A DNA stretch of 64,000 nucleotides from Vibrio celticus (GTDB lineage: Bacteria > Pseudomonadota > Gammaproteobacteria > Enterobacterales > Vibrionaceae), in NCBI RefSeq assembly GCF_024347335.1, contig NZ_AP025463.1, positions 1,674,001 to 1,738,000 on the forward strand, written 5' to 3'. Each line of letters starts with the position of its first letter. Position 1 is the first letter of the stretch. The position numbers were made by a program, and so were the translations under genes. Under the pieces are notes generated by a model that saw nothing but the letters and a program-made list of their open reading frames with translations, searched no databases and had not been told where the DNA came from. Below are positions 17,470-26,587 of the stretch, one piece after another.

Positions 17470-17540
17470 TTTGTATCGACACGATCATTTTGTCACGAAA
17501 AACCAGGTTACACAGAATAAGTAAACATTAGGAGGTTTCA

Positions 17541-18272
17541 TTGAGCAAGGTAGTGATTGTAACCGGCGGAAGCCGAGGCATTGGCGCAGCGACGTCTAAA
17601 TTGTTGGCCAGTCAAGGCTATGCTGTATGCGTTAACTTCATACACAATGAGTCGCGAGCTGAAGATCTAGTGAATGAGATTCGCGAACAAGGCAGAACCG
17701 CGATTAGTGTGCGTGCGGATGTGTCTGTTGAATCGGACGTGAAATCTTTATTTGAGATTGCTCGTAATAAGCTAGGTCCAGTGACGCACTTGGTCAATAA
17801 TGCCGGGATTTTGTTTACCCAGTCACCATTGGTTGATATTGAATTGGATCGCTTTGAAAAGGTGATGAAATCCAACGTATCAAGCTGCTTTCTGTGCAGT
17901 AAAGCCTTTATCAAACAAGCTGATGGCGCGGGTTCGATTGTGAATGTATCGTCTGCCGCTTCTCGCACCGGCGCACCGTTTGAATATGTGGACTACGCAG
18001 CATCGAAAGGTGCGATGGATTCACTCACCAAAGGCTTATCGCTTGAATTAGCTTCACGCAATATCCGAGTGAATGGCGTAAGGCCAGGTTGTATTTATAC
18101 TGAGATGCACGCAGACGGCGGAGAGCCAGATCGCGTAGACAGACTAGCTTCGCAGTTACCGTTACAACGAGGTGGCACACCAGAAGAAGTCGCTAACTCT
18201 ATCGCATGGTTATTGTCAGACGAAGCTTCGTATGTCACCGGCTCGTTTATTGATATTGCGGGTGGTCGATAG
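17541..18272 (+). CDS. short-chain dehydrogenase/reductase
   Basis: The 243-aa protein is a classical SDR: cofactor motif GGSRGIGAA at residues 9-17, NNAG near residue 90, catalytic Ser in 'IVNVSSAAS' and YAASK (Tyr and Lys) near residue 155. The start is TTG, supported by AGGAGG 8 nt upstream and by similarity beginning there. It is nearest in shape to glucose/3-oxoacyl reductase-type SDRs. The substrate is unknown. Confidence 0.85.
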   Translation: MSKVVIVTGGSRGIGAATSKLLASQGYAVCVNFIHNESRAEDLVNEIREQGRTAISVRADVSVESDVKSLFEIARNKLGPVTHLVNNAGILFTQSPLVDIELDRFEKVMKSNVSSCFLCSKAFIKQADGAGSIVNVSSAASRTGAPFEYVDYAASKGAMDSLTKGLSLELASRNIRVNGVRPGCIYTEMHADGGEPDRVDRLASQLPLQRGGTPEEVANSIAWLLSDEASYVTGSFIDIAGGR

Positions 18273-18365
18273 GGCGCGTTGCCCTTTACACTCAGATAAA
18301 CCAGTTTAAACCATAAACACGCAACACAAGTACCTAACTAAAAGAACGAAACTAAGAGTACAAAC

Positions 18366-18998
18366 ATGAAAAACTATTTTGAAAGCCCGTTTGTTGGAAA
18401 GTCACTTAAAGAGCAAGTGACCAACCCAAACATAATTGTGGGCGAGCACAGCTATTACTCGGGTTACTACCATAACCACAGCTTTGATGACTGTGCGCGT
18501 TACCTATTACCGGATAGAACCGACATCGATAAGCTGATCATTGGCAGTTACTGCTCGATTGGTTCTGGCGCCGTATTTATGATGGCGGGCAACCAAGGCC
18601 ACCAAAATCAATGGGTGAGTACCTTCCCGTTCTTCTACCAAGACGACGAGAAGTTTGAAGATGCGATAGACGGCTTCGAACGCTCGGGTGATACCGTGAT
18701 TGGTAACGATGTGTGGATTGGCACAGAAGCCATGATCATGAGTGGTGTTAAGGTCGGTGACGGAGCCATCATCGCAAGTCGAGCAGTTGTGACTAAAGAC
18801 GTCGCACCATACTCTATTGTTGGTTCAAACCCTGCGCGTCACATCCGTTTTCGTTTCAATGAGACTGAAATCGCTCAGTTGCTAGAAATGAAATGGTGGG
18901 AGTGGAGCGAAGAACAGATCAAAGGCGCAATGTCGTTGATGTGTTCTTCAGATATCGATGGGCTTTATCAGTACTGGAAAGAATTTTCTAAGCCTTAA
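18366..18998 (+). CDS. catB: CatB-type chloramphenicol/xenobiotic O-acetyltransferase
   Basis: The 210-aa protein is very close to CatB enzymes: 'NYFESPFVGKSLKEQV', 'YSYYSGYYHNHSFDDCARYL', 'IGSYCSIGSG' and 'AGNQGH', with the catalytic His at residue 79, then 'VIGNDVWIGTEAM' and 'EMKWWEWS'. Trimeric left-handed beta-helix enzymes of this class acetylate chloramphenicol; distant members act on virginiamycin or unknown compounds. catB genes are classic integron cassettes, fitting the cassette-like surroundings. No attC is recognisable directly downstream. Confidence 0.8.
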   Translation: MKNYFESPFVGKSLKEQVTNPNIIVGEHSYYSGYYHNHSFDDCARYLLPDRTDIDKLIIGSYCSIGSGAVFMMAGNQGHQNQWVSTFPFFYQDDEKFEDAIDGFERSGDTVIGNDVWIGTEAMIMSGVKVGDGAIIASRAVVTKDVAPYSIVGSNPARHIRFRFNETEIAQLLEMKWWEWSEEQIKGAMSLMCSSDIDGLYQYWKEFSKP

Positions 18999-19169
18999 AT
19001 TGTAGAACACAGAAGAAACGTGAAGAGCGAGGAATCAGGCTAAAATTAATAGATAACTCAGTAGCTTTACGATTAAAGTGTCAATGTGATTTAGGTAAAT
19101 GATTGATTATATGCATATTGCATAGTATGGCGTGTCGCATTAGCGTGGTGGATGAATTGGAGGGGTATT

Positions 19170-19421
19170 ATGATTAGTTGCAACGATTACGATTATATTG
19201 AGATTGTGTGTATGCACCGATACCCAATCAAATTAACGCTGAAGTCTGGCGAGCAGATTGAATGTGTCGGATTAGATACTCAACGCAATGATAGCCGTGA
19301 AGAGTGCATTAAGGTCAGTATTCAAGGTGCAGAACAACTTGTCGTACTCACTGATCTTTCCACACTAGAAGTCGGTGTCGACAATCCTCATTTTCAGCAG
19401 ATTTCATTCAAAACGTCATAG
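19170..19421 (+). CDS. rof: Rof-family Rho-binding antiterminator
   Basis: The 83-aa protein reads MISCNDYDYIEIVCMHRYPIKLTLKSGE, the Rof/YaeO opening (C-x-D-Y-D-x-(L/I)-E), followed by a small Sm-like beta barrel. Rof binds Rho and blocks its RNA-binding site, reducing termination. ATG 19170 has GGAGG 8 nt upstream and is preferred to 19152. A zinc-ribbon gene follows 8 nt after the stop, so the two are likely co-transcribed. Confidence 0.75.
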   Translation: MISCNDYDYIEIVCMHRYPIKLTLKSGEQIECVGLDTQRNDSREECIKVSIQGAEQLVVLTDLSTLEVGVDNPHFQQISFKTS

Positions 19422-19429
19422 GCTTTCAA

Positions 19430-19663
19430 ATGAATAACACCATAGAACAATGCTATTGCACCGCGTGTAGAGAAGACACACAACATGTTGTTGTGTTGGT
19501 CAGAAAGACAAGTGCGTTTGCAGACAAACCTAACCAAAAGCGAAGCGAGTTTTGGGCAGGCATGATAAAAGGTTGGTTCCTTGGCCCGTTTATCGCGTCA
19601 ATGGATGAGTTTTCTCGTCACCTTGTCTGTGAAAAGTGTGGCCATAAAGAGATACAAGATTAG
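19430..19663 (+). CDS. small zinc-ribbon protein, paralogue C
   Basis: The 77-aa protein has CTACREDTQH at residues 10-19, a hydrophobic middle (GMIKGWFLGPFIASM) and a C-terminal LVCEKCGHKE. It has the same knuckle spacing and T-x-H signature as the proteins at 13525 and 15336. The hydrophobic stretch is too short and polar-interrupted to be a sure membrane segment. Likely in one transcript with rof. Confidence 0.65.
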   Translation: MNNTIEQCYCTACREDTQHVVVLVRKTSAFADKPNQKRSEFWAGMIKGWFLGPFIASMDEFSRHLVCEKCGHKEIQD

Positions 19664-19731
19664 TCGCGTTATTTTACAATAACATTGGATTCAATACAGT
19701 TAGATCGTCAATTGGCTTAGGAATAAAACGA

Positions 19732-20181
19732 ATGAAAGTAGAAACGATTGAAGCCGTAAAGGCGTATGGTTTTTCAGTAAGAACCACTAATACCGATGAG
19801 ATTGACCCAGCAACAGCCAAGATCGGGCAATTGTGGCAGGTTTTTTTTGACCAGGCGTTTCCAAAATTAACCCCGGATTCAAAAGTGTATGGTGTCTACA
19901 CCAACTACGAGTCTGACTTTACGGGCGAGTTTGATGTTATCGCGTGTACTAGCGCACTTACGGATCAGAATTTAGATTCGCTTGTAGAAACCGAAATAGA
20001 AGCAGGCAAGTACTTAACGTTTTCTGCTGAAGGTGAATTACCACAAGCTGTGATCGATCTGTGGGGGGAAGTGTGGGCGTATTTCAGCGCTGCAGACTGC
20101 CCACATGTGAGAACTTACACGACAGACTTTGAATTCTACAAAGGTGAAACTGAAGTCGAGATTTCGATTGCGATTCAGTGA
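19732..20181 (+). CDS. GyrI-like/effector-binding-domain protein
   Basis: The 149-aa product resembles a free-standing AraC-type effector-binding (GyrI-like) domain: 'AYGFSVRTTNTDEIDPATAKIGQLWQVFF', 'VYGVYTNYESDFTGEFDVIACTS' and 'PQAVIDLWGEVWAYF'. It has no DNA-binding domain. Such proteins bind small hydrophobic ligands or, in SbmC/GyrI, inhibit gyrase. Monocistronic. Confidence 0.75.
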   Translation: MKVETIEAVKAYGFSVRTTNTDEIDPATAKIGQLWQVFFDQAFPKLTPDSKVYGVYTNYESDFTGEFDVIACTSALTDQNLDSLVETEIEAGKYLTFSAEGELPQAVIDLWGEVWAYFSAADCPHVRTYTTDFEFYKGETEVEISIAIQ

Positions 20182-20199
20182 TCAGTTTGAAATGAACAA

Positions 20200-20280
20200 A
20201 AGGCTTAACTTAGACTCTGTCTTCCAGTTAAGAGACAGTAGTTACCGGTAAAGAGACAACGGAAACCCAGTTAAGCCTTT
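20200..20280. repeat. inverted repeat in the gap before the GST gene
   Basis: AAAGGCTTAAC (near 20200) and GTTAAGCCTTT (near 20270) are exact inverted copies about 60 nt apart. The inside carries a second pair (CTGTCTTCC, AGAGACAG). It may end both convergent transcripts or be a small palindromic repeat. Confidence 0.45.
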
Positions 20281-20384
20281 GAATATCTGATCATTACAAA
20301 GAAGATACAGTGTCACGTAATCACCTTAATACCCACGCTTTATCTATTCCAGAATTCCCCTAGATCACCCCAGATACCCTCAAG

Positions 20385-21056
20385 TCACCCAAAAAGACAA
20401 TCTTGCTTGGTTTCATTCCACAGAGGGTATTGCTTCATTACTTGGGTGTAGAGCTTACTTTCAAGGTGCGCTCTTAACCAACGTCCAACGTTTTGGTATT
20501 CCGATTTCACAAACCACTTCTTTTCGACTCGTACAAACTGGCTGACAAAAGGCATTACCGCAAAATCGGCCAAGCTTGGGGTTTCTCCAAAAAAGTAGGG
20601 CTGATCGGTGAGTAGTGCTTCTAACTGACTAATGAAGGTTTCGCAGGCTTGTCGGCGTTGTTCAACATCGATGTTTCGGTAACGAACCGAGGCACGATAC
20701 TTTTCTAAGTGACCAATAAATTCTTCGTCGTTGGTTTTAATGAGCTGCTGAACTTGTTTGCTAAGCTCTGGATTGCTTGAACGTAGAAGATCTTGAGGAT
20801 CGTTTTGTTGAAGTGCCCAGTTCATCACATCCAAGCTTTGTTCAATGACTTGTCCATTGGGTAACACCAATACAGGGACTGTTCCTTTTGGCGAACTGGC
20901 CAATAGTTCGCTAGGCTTGTCTTTGGTAACGATTTCTCGAAGTAACACTTTTTGTTGTGATAGTGCGATGCCCATTCGTCCGCGCATTGCATAAGGGCAA
21001 CGGCGCAAAGAATAAAGGATAGGTAGATCGGATTCGTTCGGCATTATTGAGGTCAT
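20385..21056 (-). CDS. glutathione S-transferase family protein
   Basis: The 223-aa protein has an N-terminal thioredoxin-like domain ('ILYSLRRCPYAMRGRMGIAL', with a CPYA motif as in glutaredoxin-2-like GSTs, and 'KGTVPVLVLPNGQVIEQSLDVMNWAL' for glutathione contact). A helical C-terminal domain follows. It probably conjugates or reduces with glutathione; substrate unknown. Divergent from the U32 gene. Confidence 0.8.
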   Translation of the reverse strand: MTSIMPNESDLPILYSLRRCPYAMRGRMGIALSQQKVLLREIVTKDKPSELLASSPKGTVPVLVLPNGQVIEQSLDVMNWALQQNDPQDLLRSSNPELSKQVQQLIKTNDEEFIGHLEKYRASVRYRNIDVEQRRQACETFISQLEALLTDQPYFFGETPSLADFAVMPFVSQFVRVEKKWFVKSEYQNVGRWLRAHLESKLYTQVMKQYPLWNETKQDCLFG

Positions 21057-21148
21057 TTAGTTTGAAAAGTGTTGTACGGTGGTAAAGAGATCGTGATGTG
21101 GGTAGAATACGCGGCTTAAAAATTATAAGTAAGTGAGCGACTTCAAAA

Positions 21149-23404
21149 ATGAGCAGAAAAATTGAGTTATTAGCCCCAGGTGGCGATGTAGAAGCGATAA
21201 AAGCCGCCATCGTAGCGGGTGCTAATGCAGTTTATTGTGGTTTAGACACATTCAACGCTCGTAACAGGGCCTCTAACCTATCGTTAGACGAATTGAATGG
21301 TGTGATTCGCCTTGCTCATGAATACGGCTGTGAAGTGTTCCTGACTCTTAACGTTGTGCTACTGGAGCATGAGACTAAGAGCATCACCAAACTGCTGAAC
21401 CAGCTTGTGAACACCAAAGTGGATGGCATCATTGTTCAAGACTTGGGTTTATTCAACCTGGTTAAGAAGCATTTCCCATCGTTAGACGTTCACGCGTCGA
21501 CTCAGTTAACCACGCACAACGAAGGCCAGATTAAGTTCTTGTCTAAGATTGGCGCGACACGCGTTAACTTGTCTCGTGAGTTGAACCTGCCTGAAATTAA
21601 GATGCTGACGGAAGTGGCACACGATCACGATGTATTAACCGAAGTGTTCGTACACGGCGCTCTGTGTATCGCATTCTCAGGTCAATGTTACTCAAGCTCA
21701 GTAAGTGTGGGTAACTCAGGTAACCGTGGTCGTTGTAGCCAAGCGTGTCGTGATGAATACGAAATCACCAACGCGGGCAACAAGTTCCCACTCAACCTGA
21801 AAGATAACTCAGCTTACTACGACCTACCTGAATTGGTTGACGCGAAAGTCGACTCACTGAAAGTAGAAGGCCGTATTAAAGGCGCACACTACGTTTACAC
21901 TGTGGTAGACACATGGCGTAAACAGATTGATAGCTTTGTAGAAAGTGGTTTGTTGATCGAAGACGATTCGAACCTGCACAAAGTATTCAACCGTGATTTC
22001 ACCAACTCTTTCCTTAAGGGCAACCTAACGAAAGACATGTTCATCGATAACCCACGCGACAACAGCATGAACTACGCTGTTGAGAAAGCGACGGAGCAGA
22101 ACAACGAAATCTCAGTCGTACAGATTCAAGAAGTGACCAACGAACTTCACCAAGCGAAAGACGTTCTTGGTAACGAAATGCGTGACAAGATCGAGTTCCT
22201 TGATATTCGTAAGACACCAGTAGCCCTGTCGTTCAGCGCAAAAGTGGGTCAACCATTTACGGTGACAGTGAACACGCCTAAAGAGAACTTTACCCTTCAA
22301 TCTAAATCGCTATTGAAAGCAGTTGAAGAGAAGGCGATCACTCAAGAGCTACTTGAGAAGCGATTCAAAAACGTGAAGAGCGCGGTTCACACGCTAGAAA
22401 GCCACGACTTCAGTGAAGTAGAGGCAGGCTTGCTGATTCCTCTTAAAGAAGTTTCAGACCTCAAAGACGAGATCGACTTCATTCTGAACGGCTCTGTGGA
22501 AGTGATTAAGCACGTTGAAGTGCCTGCACTGCCTCAACACCCTAAAGTGAACGAGAAGCCGACTATGTCGATGCTTATCGCCGATGTAGAAGACTTACAC
22601 CTATGTGATGTGACTGACGCGGATGTTTACTTCAAACTGCCAGAAAGCTTCAAGAAGCGTTGTAACAAATACATCGACATCTTGGCAGCAAACCCACGTT
22701 TGATTCCTTGGTTCCCAGCGGTATTGATCGGTAAAGATTACGACGAAGCGGTTCGTATTCTAGAAGAGATCAAGCCAGCTCGCATCGTGACTAACAACAC
22801 GGGTATTGCTTACAAAGCTTATGAGATGGGAATTGAGTGGGTTGCAGGCCCGTTCATGAACACAACCAACTCTCACGCACTGGTTACTCTAAAAGAAGAG
22901 CTAAACTGTGCTGGCGCATTCATTTCGAACGAGATTAACAAAGGTCAGATTCGTCATATTCGTCGCCCAGAGAACTTCAAGCTGTTCTACAGCATTTACC
23001 ACCCAATCTTGATGATGACCAGCCGTCAGTGTTTCTTCCAAAGAACCGTGGGTTGTAACAAGCCAAGCATTGAAGCAGGTTGTATGTTGAAGTGTGAGAA
23101 AGCGACCACGATTACCAACGTGAAAGGCATCTCTTTTGCGGTTGATAAACAGAAGGGTGGTTACCCAAGCATTTACAACCACGAGCAGTTCTTGAACCAT
23201 GATGCAGTAACTGACTTCTCTGGTTTGTTCGACGAGTTCTTCATTGACCTAACCAACATCGGTGCGGGTTCTAAAGAAGTGAAAGACAAAGTTGAGCTTA
23301 TCAAGCATTTCGAAGCACTACTGAACGGCGTTGAAGGTTCACAACAGAACCTAGAGCAGATGGTTGAAGTTCGAACTAATGCTCAATACGTTCAAGGTTT
23401 ATAG
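21149..23404 (+). CDS. peptidase U32-family protein (RlhA/YdcP-like)
   Basis: The 751-aa protein has a U32 domain in its first ~330 residues (KIELLAPGGDVEAIKAAIVAGANAVYCG, 'VHASTQLTTHNEGQIKFL', 'EVFVHGALCIAFSGQCYSS', 'RCSQACRDEY') and a long C-terminal part with a second Cys set ('CMLKCEKATT'). The Cys pattern of U32 proteins holds a cluster used in hydroxylation reactions; the nearest E. coli relative by order of motifs is YdcP/RlhA (23S rRNA C2501 hydroxylation). The assignment within the family is tentative. A strong terminator follows. Confidence 0.8.
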   Translation: MSRKIELLAPGGDVEAIKAAIVAGANAVYCGLDTFNARNRASNLSLDELNGVIRLAHEYGCEVFLTLNVVLLEHETKSITKLLNQLVNTKVDGIIVQDLGLFNLVKKHFPSLDVHASTQLTTHNEGQIKFLSKIGATRVNLSRELNLPEIKMLTEVAHDHDVLTEVFVHGALCIAFSGQCYSSSVSVGNSGNRGRCSQACRDEYEITNAGNKFPLNLKDNSAYYDLPELVDAKVDSLKVEGRIKGAHYVYTVVDTWRKQIDSFVESGLLIEDDSNLHKVFNRDFTNSFLKGNLTKDMFIDNPRDNSMNYAVEKATEQNNEISVVQIQEVTNELHQAKDVLGNEMRDKIEFLDIRKTPVALSFSAKVGQPFTVTVNTPKENFTLQSKSLLKAVEEKAITQELLEKRFKNVKSAVHTLESHDFSEVEAGLLIPLKEVSDLKDEIDFILNGSVEVIKHVEVPALPQHPKVNEKPTMSMLIADVEDLHLCDVTDADVYFKLPESFKKRCNKYIDILAANPRLIPWFPAVLIGKDYDEAVRILEEIKPARIVTNNTGIAYKAYEMGIEWVAGPFMNTTNSHALVTLKEELNCAGAFISNEINKGQIRHIRRPENFKLFYSIYHPILMMTSRQCFFQRTVGCNKPSIEAGCMLKCEKATTITNVKGISFAVDKQKGGYPSIYNHEQFLNHDAVTDFSGLFDEFFIDLTNIGAGSKEVKDKVELIKHFEALLNGVEGSQQNLEQMVEVRTNAQYVQGL

Positions 23405-23473
23405 CTTCCAAGGTCGAGAGCATTCAAGGTCTATAAGTCTTAACCGCTCAAAGCACTCTAAACCAATAAACAA

Positions 23474-23502
23474 AAGGCCACTCAATCGAGTGGCCTTTTT
23501 AA
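23474..23502 (+). terminator. intrinsic terminator
   Basis: AAAGGCCACTC, a short loop, GAGTGGCCTTTTT. It ends the U32 gene and, on the other strand, can serve the thioesterase gene. Confidence 0.85.
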
Positions 23503-23542
23503 TGTCTGAGACTTTCTGAGTCTTTATCAATCAGCGAATACG

Positions 23543-24007
23543 TTATTCCATCACTGTTTCTTGTTTGAAGCATGGGCTTTTCAACGTGTTCATCTTTTCG
23601 ATTTCATTGGTTAAGCGCAGCGAGAGCAGGGCTTTTTGGTTTGAAGCAAAATCAAACATCACGATAGTTGCGGTGCCGATGGTAGTCAGTTTTTGCTGAG
23701 CCTTACTGACAATCGCGTATTCCATGGTGAACCGGTCATCTTGAATGTCGGTAACACGTGAGCCAACCATCAGGGTATCTGGATACGTAACTGGGCGGAA
23801 ATACTTACAGTAAGTGTCACCTAGAACAGGGCCAACTTTGGTAATCGCCATCTCTTCCATCAACTCAACGTGCTTGAAAAAATCTAAGCGAGCGGTTTCG
23901 AAATAGCGAAAATATACAGCGTTGTTAACGTGATTGAGTGCATCCATTTCTCCCCAAGCGACAGGGATTTCTGTTACTACCGGGTAGTCAGATAATAGTG
24001 CTTCCAT
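23543..24007 (-). CDS. acyl-CoA thioesterase, 4HBT (YbgC/FadM-like)
   Basis: The 154-aa hot-dog-fold protein has 'VAWGEMDALNHVNNAVYFRYFETARLDFF', the 4HBT motif with an acid in 'EMDALNHVNN'. It hydrolyses acyl-CoA thioesters, probably short or aromatic ones. Length is typical. It lies about 180 nt downstream of the ABC exporter gene on the same strand, though each probably has its own promoter. Confidence 0.8.
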   Translation of the reverse strand: MEALLSDYPVVTEIPVAWGEMDALNHVNNAVYFRYFETARLDFFKHVELMEEMAITKVGPVLGDTYCKYFRPVTYPDTLMVGSRVTDIQDDRFTMEYAIVSKAQQKLTTIGTATIVMFDFASNQKALLSLRLTNEIEKMNTLKSPCFKQETVME

Positions 24008-24187
24008 GCGAACTCTCTTATTCTTATCTGTGTAATTAACGTTATCGACTTATCCTTCGTAGGGATAAGTTGTTATTGGAATAAAAACCCTACCGCTAAA
24101 TTAACAAAACTGCAACACGTGTGATTTAAGTTTTTGAAGCTTGAAACCACACAATGTCAGTGACTTAGTTGCACATCCACTCAATGA

Positions 24188-26011
24188 TTACGCACTAAGG
24201 TGTTTGAATTGCAGCTCAACCAAGCGTTGGTACAATTCGCAGCTGTTGATGAGAGACTGGTGGTCGCCGATGTCTACTAGCTGTCCTTTATCGAGCACCG
24301 CAATTTGGTCGGCGTGTTTAATTGTTGATAATCGATGGGCGATAATGATCGTCGTTCTGCCACGCATTAACTCTTCTAACGCTTGTTGTACGTGATGCTC
24401 ACTTTCGCTGTCTAGTGCGCTGGTTGCTTCATCCAACAATAGAATATTTGGATCTTTCAAGATGGCACGTGCAATCGCAATACGTTGTCTCTGTCCACCA
24501 GAAAGCCTTACACCACGCTCACCAAGAAAGCTGTTGTAGCCATCAGGTAGGTTTTGAATAAACTCATGCGCGTGTGCTTTCTTCGCCGCTTCGATAACTT
24601 GTTCGTCTGTTGCCTGCGGGTTGCCGTAGCGAATGTTATGGAACACATCGTTACTAAACAGAGCAGGTTGCTGCGGCACCAATGCCATCTGCTTTCTTAG
24701 CTCGTTAGGATCAAACTGATTCAGTTCAACACCGCCTAAGGTGACTTTACCCACTTGCGGGTCGTAGAAACGTTGCAACAGTTCAAACAGGGTAGTTTTA
24801 CCCGCGCCAGATGGGCCAACCAGTGCCAATACTTTACCTTCATGGGCAGTGAGCGTGAGGTTGCTTGTTGCGGGCTGGTCCGGTCTTGATGGGTAACAGA
24901 AGGTCACATCATCAAATGCGACTTCTGGCGTTACGTTAGCAAGCGAAGTTGGATTCGCAACTGGCGCAACAATATGGCTTTCAACTTGTAGGATCTCGAT
25001 TAAGCGCTCGGTCGCACCTGCCGCGCGTTGCAGTTCGCCCATCACTTCTGAAATCGTACCTAATGATGAAGCAACCATGATTGCGTAGAACACAAACGCC
25101 GCTAAATCACCCGCCGACATGGTGCCGTTGATGACATCACTGCCGCCAACCCAAAGCATGCCTGCGATAGCACTGAATACAATCACGATAACGCCAGAGA
25201 TAAGAATCGCGCGCTGTTTTACACGCTGGCGACCAATCTCATACGCCTTTTCAACTTTTACCGCGAATGACGCTTTCTCTTGCTCTTCGCGGCTGTAGCT
25301 TTGCACGGTTTTAATGTGCTCAATCGCTTCACCTGCATAAGAACCCACATCAGACATCGAATCTTGGCTTTGGCGAGATAGGGCTCTTACACGACGCCCG
25401 TACACAAGAATCGGAATCAGGATAAACGGCACCGAGGCCAATACAATCAACGTCAGCTTAATATTGGTCGCAAACAGCATGATGATCGCACCAATACACA
25501 TCAACGCGCTGCGCATAGCCATAGAGAACGACGAACCAATGATGCTTTGAAGCAGAGTGGTGTCCGTTGTGATGCGCGACATGATGTCGCCACTGCCATT
25601 GGTTTCGAAGTAACTCGGGTGCAGCGTCACGACATGATTGAAAACCGATAAGCGAATGTCCGCACTCACGCGCTCCCCAACAGAAGAAACCAAATAGAAG
25701 CGGAAGAAAGTACCAATCGAGATCAATACGACCACGACCATGATGAATTGAATCGCGCTGCCTAAATCTGAGAGTGATTGTTGGCTAAAACCTTGGTCGA
25801 TGAGAAGGCGAATACCATGACCGACTGAAAGGGTTAAGCTCGCCGTGAAGATCAACGCGATCAACGCAGCAATAACACGACCTTTATAAGGCTGAATGAA
25901 TTTACTCAGCTCAAACAAAATACTGAGGCTTTTTTTCTCAGGTTTGGCATCGGGATTCTTTTGAGTCTGTCGTTGGTTTGAGTCGAGCGTAGAAGAGACA
26001 TCGTTTTGCAT
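24188..26011 (-). CDS. MsbA/BmrA-like ABC exporter half-transporter
   Basis: The 607-aa protein fuses a six-helix ABC membrane domain (about residues 45-320; QPYKGRVIAALIALIF... onward) to a nucleotide-binding domain. The latter has Walker A GPSGAGKTT, the signature LSGGQRQR, Walker B ILLLDEATSALD and the H-loop IAHRL. It would work as a homodimer exporting lipids or drugs; neighbours do not reveal the substrate. Confidence 0.85.
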   Translation of the reverse strand: MQNDVSSTLDSNQRQTQKNPDAKPEKKSLSILFELSKFIQPYKGRVIAALIALIFTASLTLSVGHGIRLLIDQGFSQQSLSDLGSAIQFIMVVVVLISIGTFFRFYLVSSVGERVSADIRLSVFNHVVTLHPSYFETNGSGDIMSRITTDTTLLQSIIGSSFSMAMRSALMCIGAIIMLFATNIKLTLIVLASVPFILIPILVYGRRVRALSRQSQDSMSDVGSYAGEAIEHIKTVQSYSREEQEKASFAVKVEKAYEIGRQRVKQRAILISGVIVIVFSAIAGMLWVGGSDVINGTMSAGDLAAFVFYAIMVASSLGTISEVMGELQRAAGATERLIEILQVESHIVAPVANPTSLANVTPEVAFDDVTFCYPSRPDQPATSNLTLTAHEGKVLALVGPSGAGKTTLFELLQRFYDPQVGKVTLGGVELNQFDPNELRKQMALVPQQPALFSNDVFHNIRYGNPQATDEQVIEAAKKAHAHEFIQNLPDGYNSFLGERGVRLSGGQRQRIAIARAILKDPNILLLDEATSALDSESEHHVQQALEELMRGRTTIIIAHRLSTIKHADQIAVLDKGQLVDIGDHQSLINSCELYQRLVELQFKHLSA

Positions 26012-26587
26012 ATGACTGCCTTAATGTGTTGTCGCTTTAAAAATAGATGGCTTGTTACTTGTTGCTTGTTGCTTATGGCTAATTGCTTATGGTTTATGAC
26101 TTATTGCCTGTACTGCGTGTTGTTCGCTGGGAAGTACTTGTTGTTGAGAATAGAACCCATTAAAGCATTTATTGCTCCGTGACGCTCCTTAGGAAACTCA
26201 ATTTCCAATATTTGATCATCACCAAGTGCATAGTTCGAAACGACATTAAAGGAAAACTAAGCATTCTGATCCAGTCAGTTCGATAGGAAAGTAGGGGGTT
26301 TAACCCTAATTTTTATGCAAGTAAATTAGCGTTAATAGGGGAGTGCGTTCATAAACTAGTAATCGAGTTATGATTTATAAATTGATAGAAAAACGTTTGC
26401 TTTTTATCTCGATACTAACCTTATCAATGGCTTGCAATTTTTGGTTGTAAGACCAGTTATAGCGACTGTTTTTTGTGCGATATTTGTTACAAAAATTCAA
26501 CAAAGTAGTTTTTTATACATTTTTCTTGCATAAAACCTCGGATTGAATAGAATAACCAACAAATGACAATTAATGCAGTATTGTGGC
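26012..26587. other. 575-bp divergent intergenic region
   Basis: The gap separates the ABC exporter from the art operon. Near 26050-26110 there is a low-complexity stretch of repeated TTGCTTGTTGCTTATGG-like units. The right end holds the art promoter (26526-26553). I see no gene, terminator or RNA; the middle is AT-rich and unassigned. Confidence 0.6.
26526..26553 (+). promoter_or_regulatory. likely sigma-70 promoter of the art operon
   Basis: TTGCAT and TAGAAT are spaced 16 nt apart, ending 34 nt before the artP ATG. A single TGAATA half-site overlaps the -10 and could be part of an ArgR operator, but no full ARG box is seen. Confidence 0.45.

Noticed and set aside
26050..26110. Repeated TTGCTTGTTGCTTATGG-like units considered as a CRISPR or regulatory repeat
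   Set aside because: Units are irregular, short and without spacers; it is low-complexity sequence.
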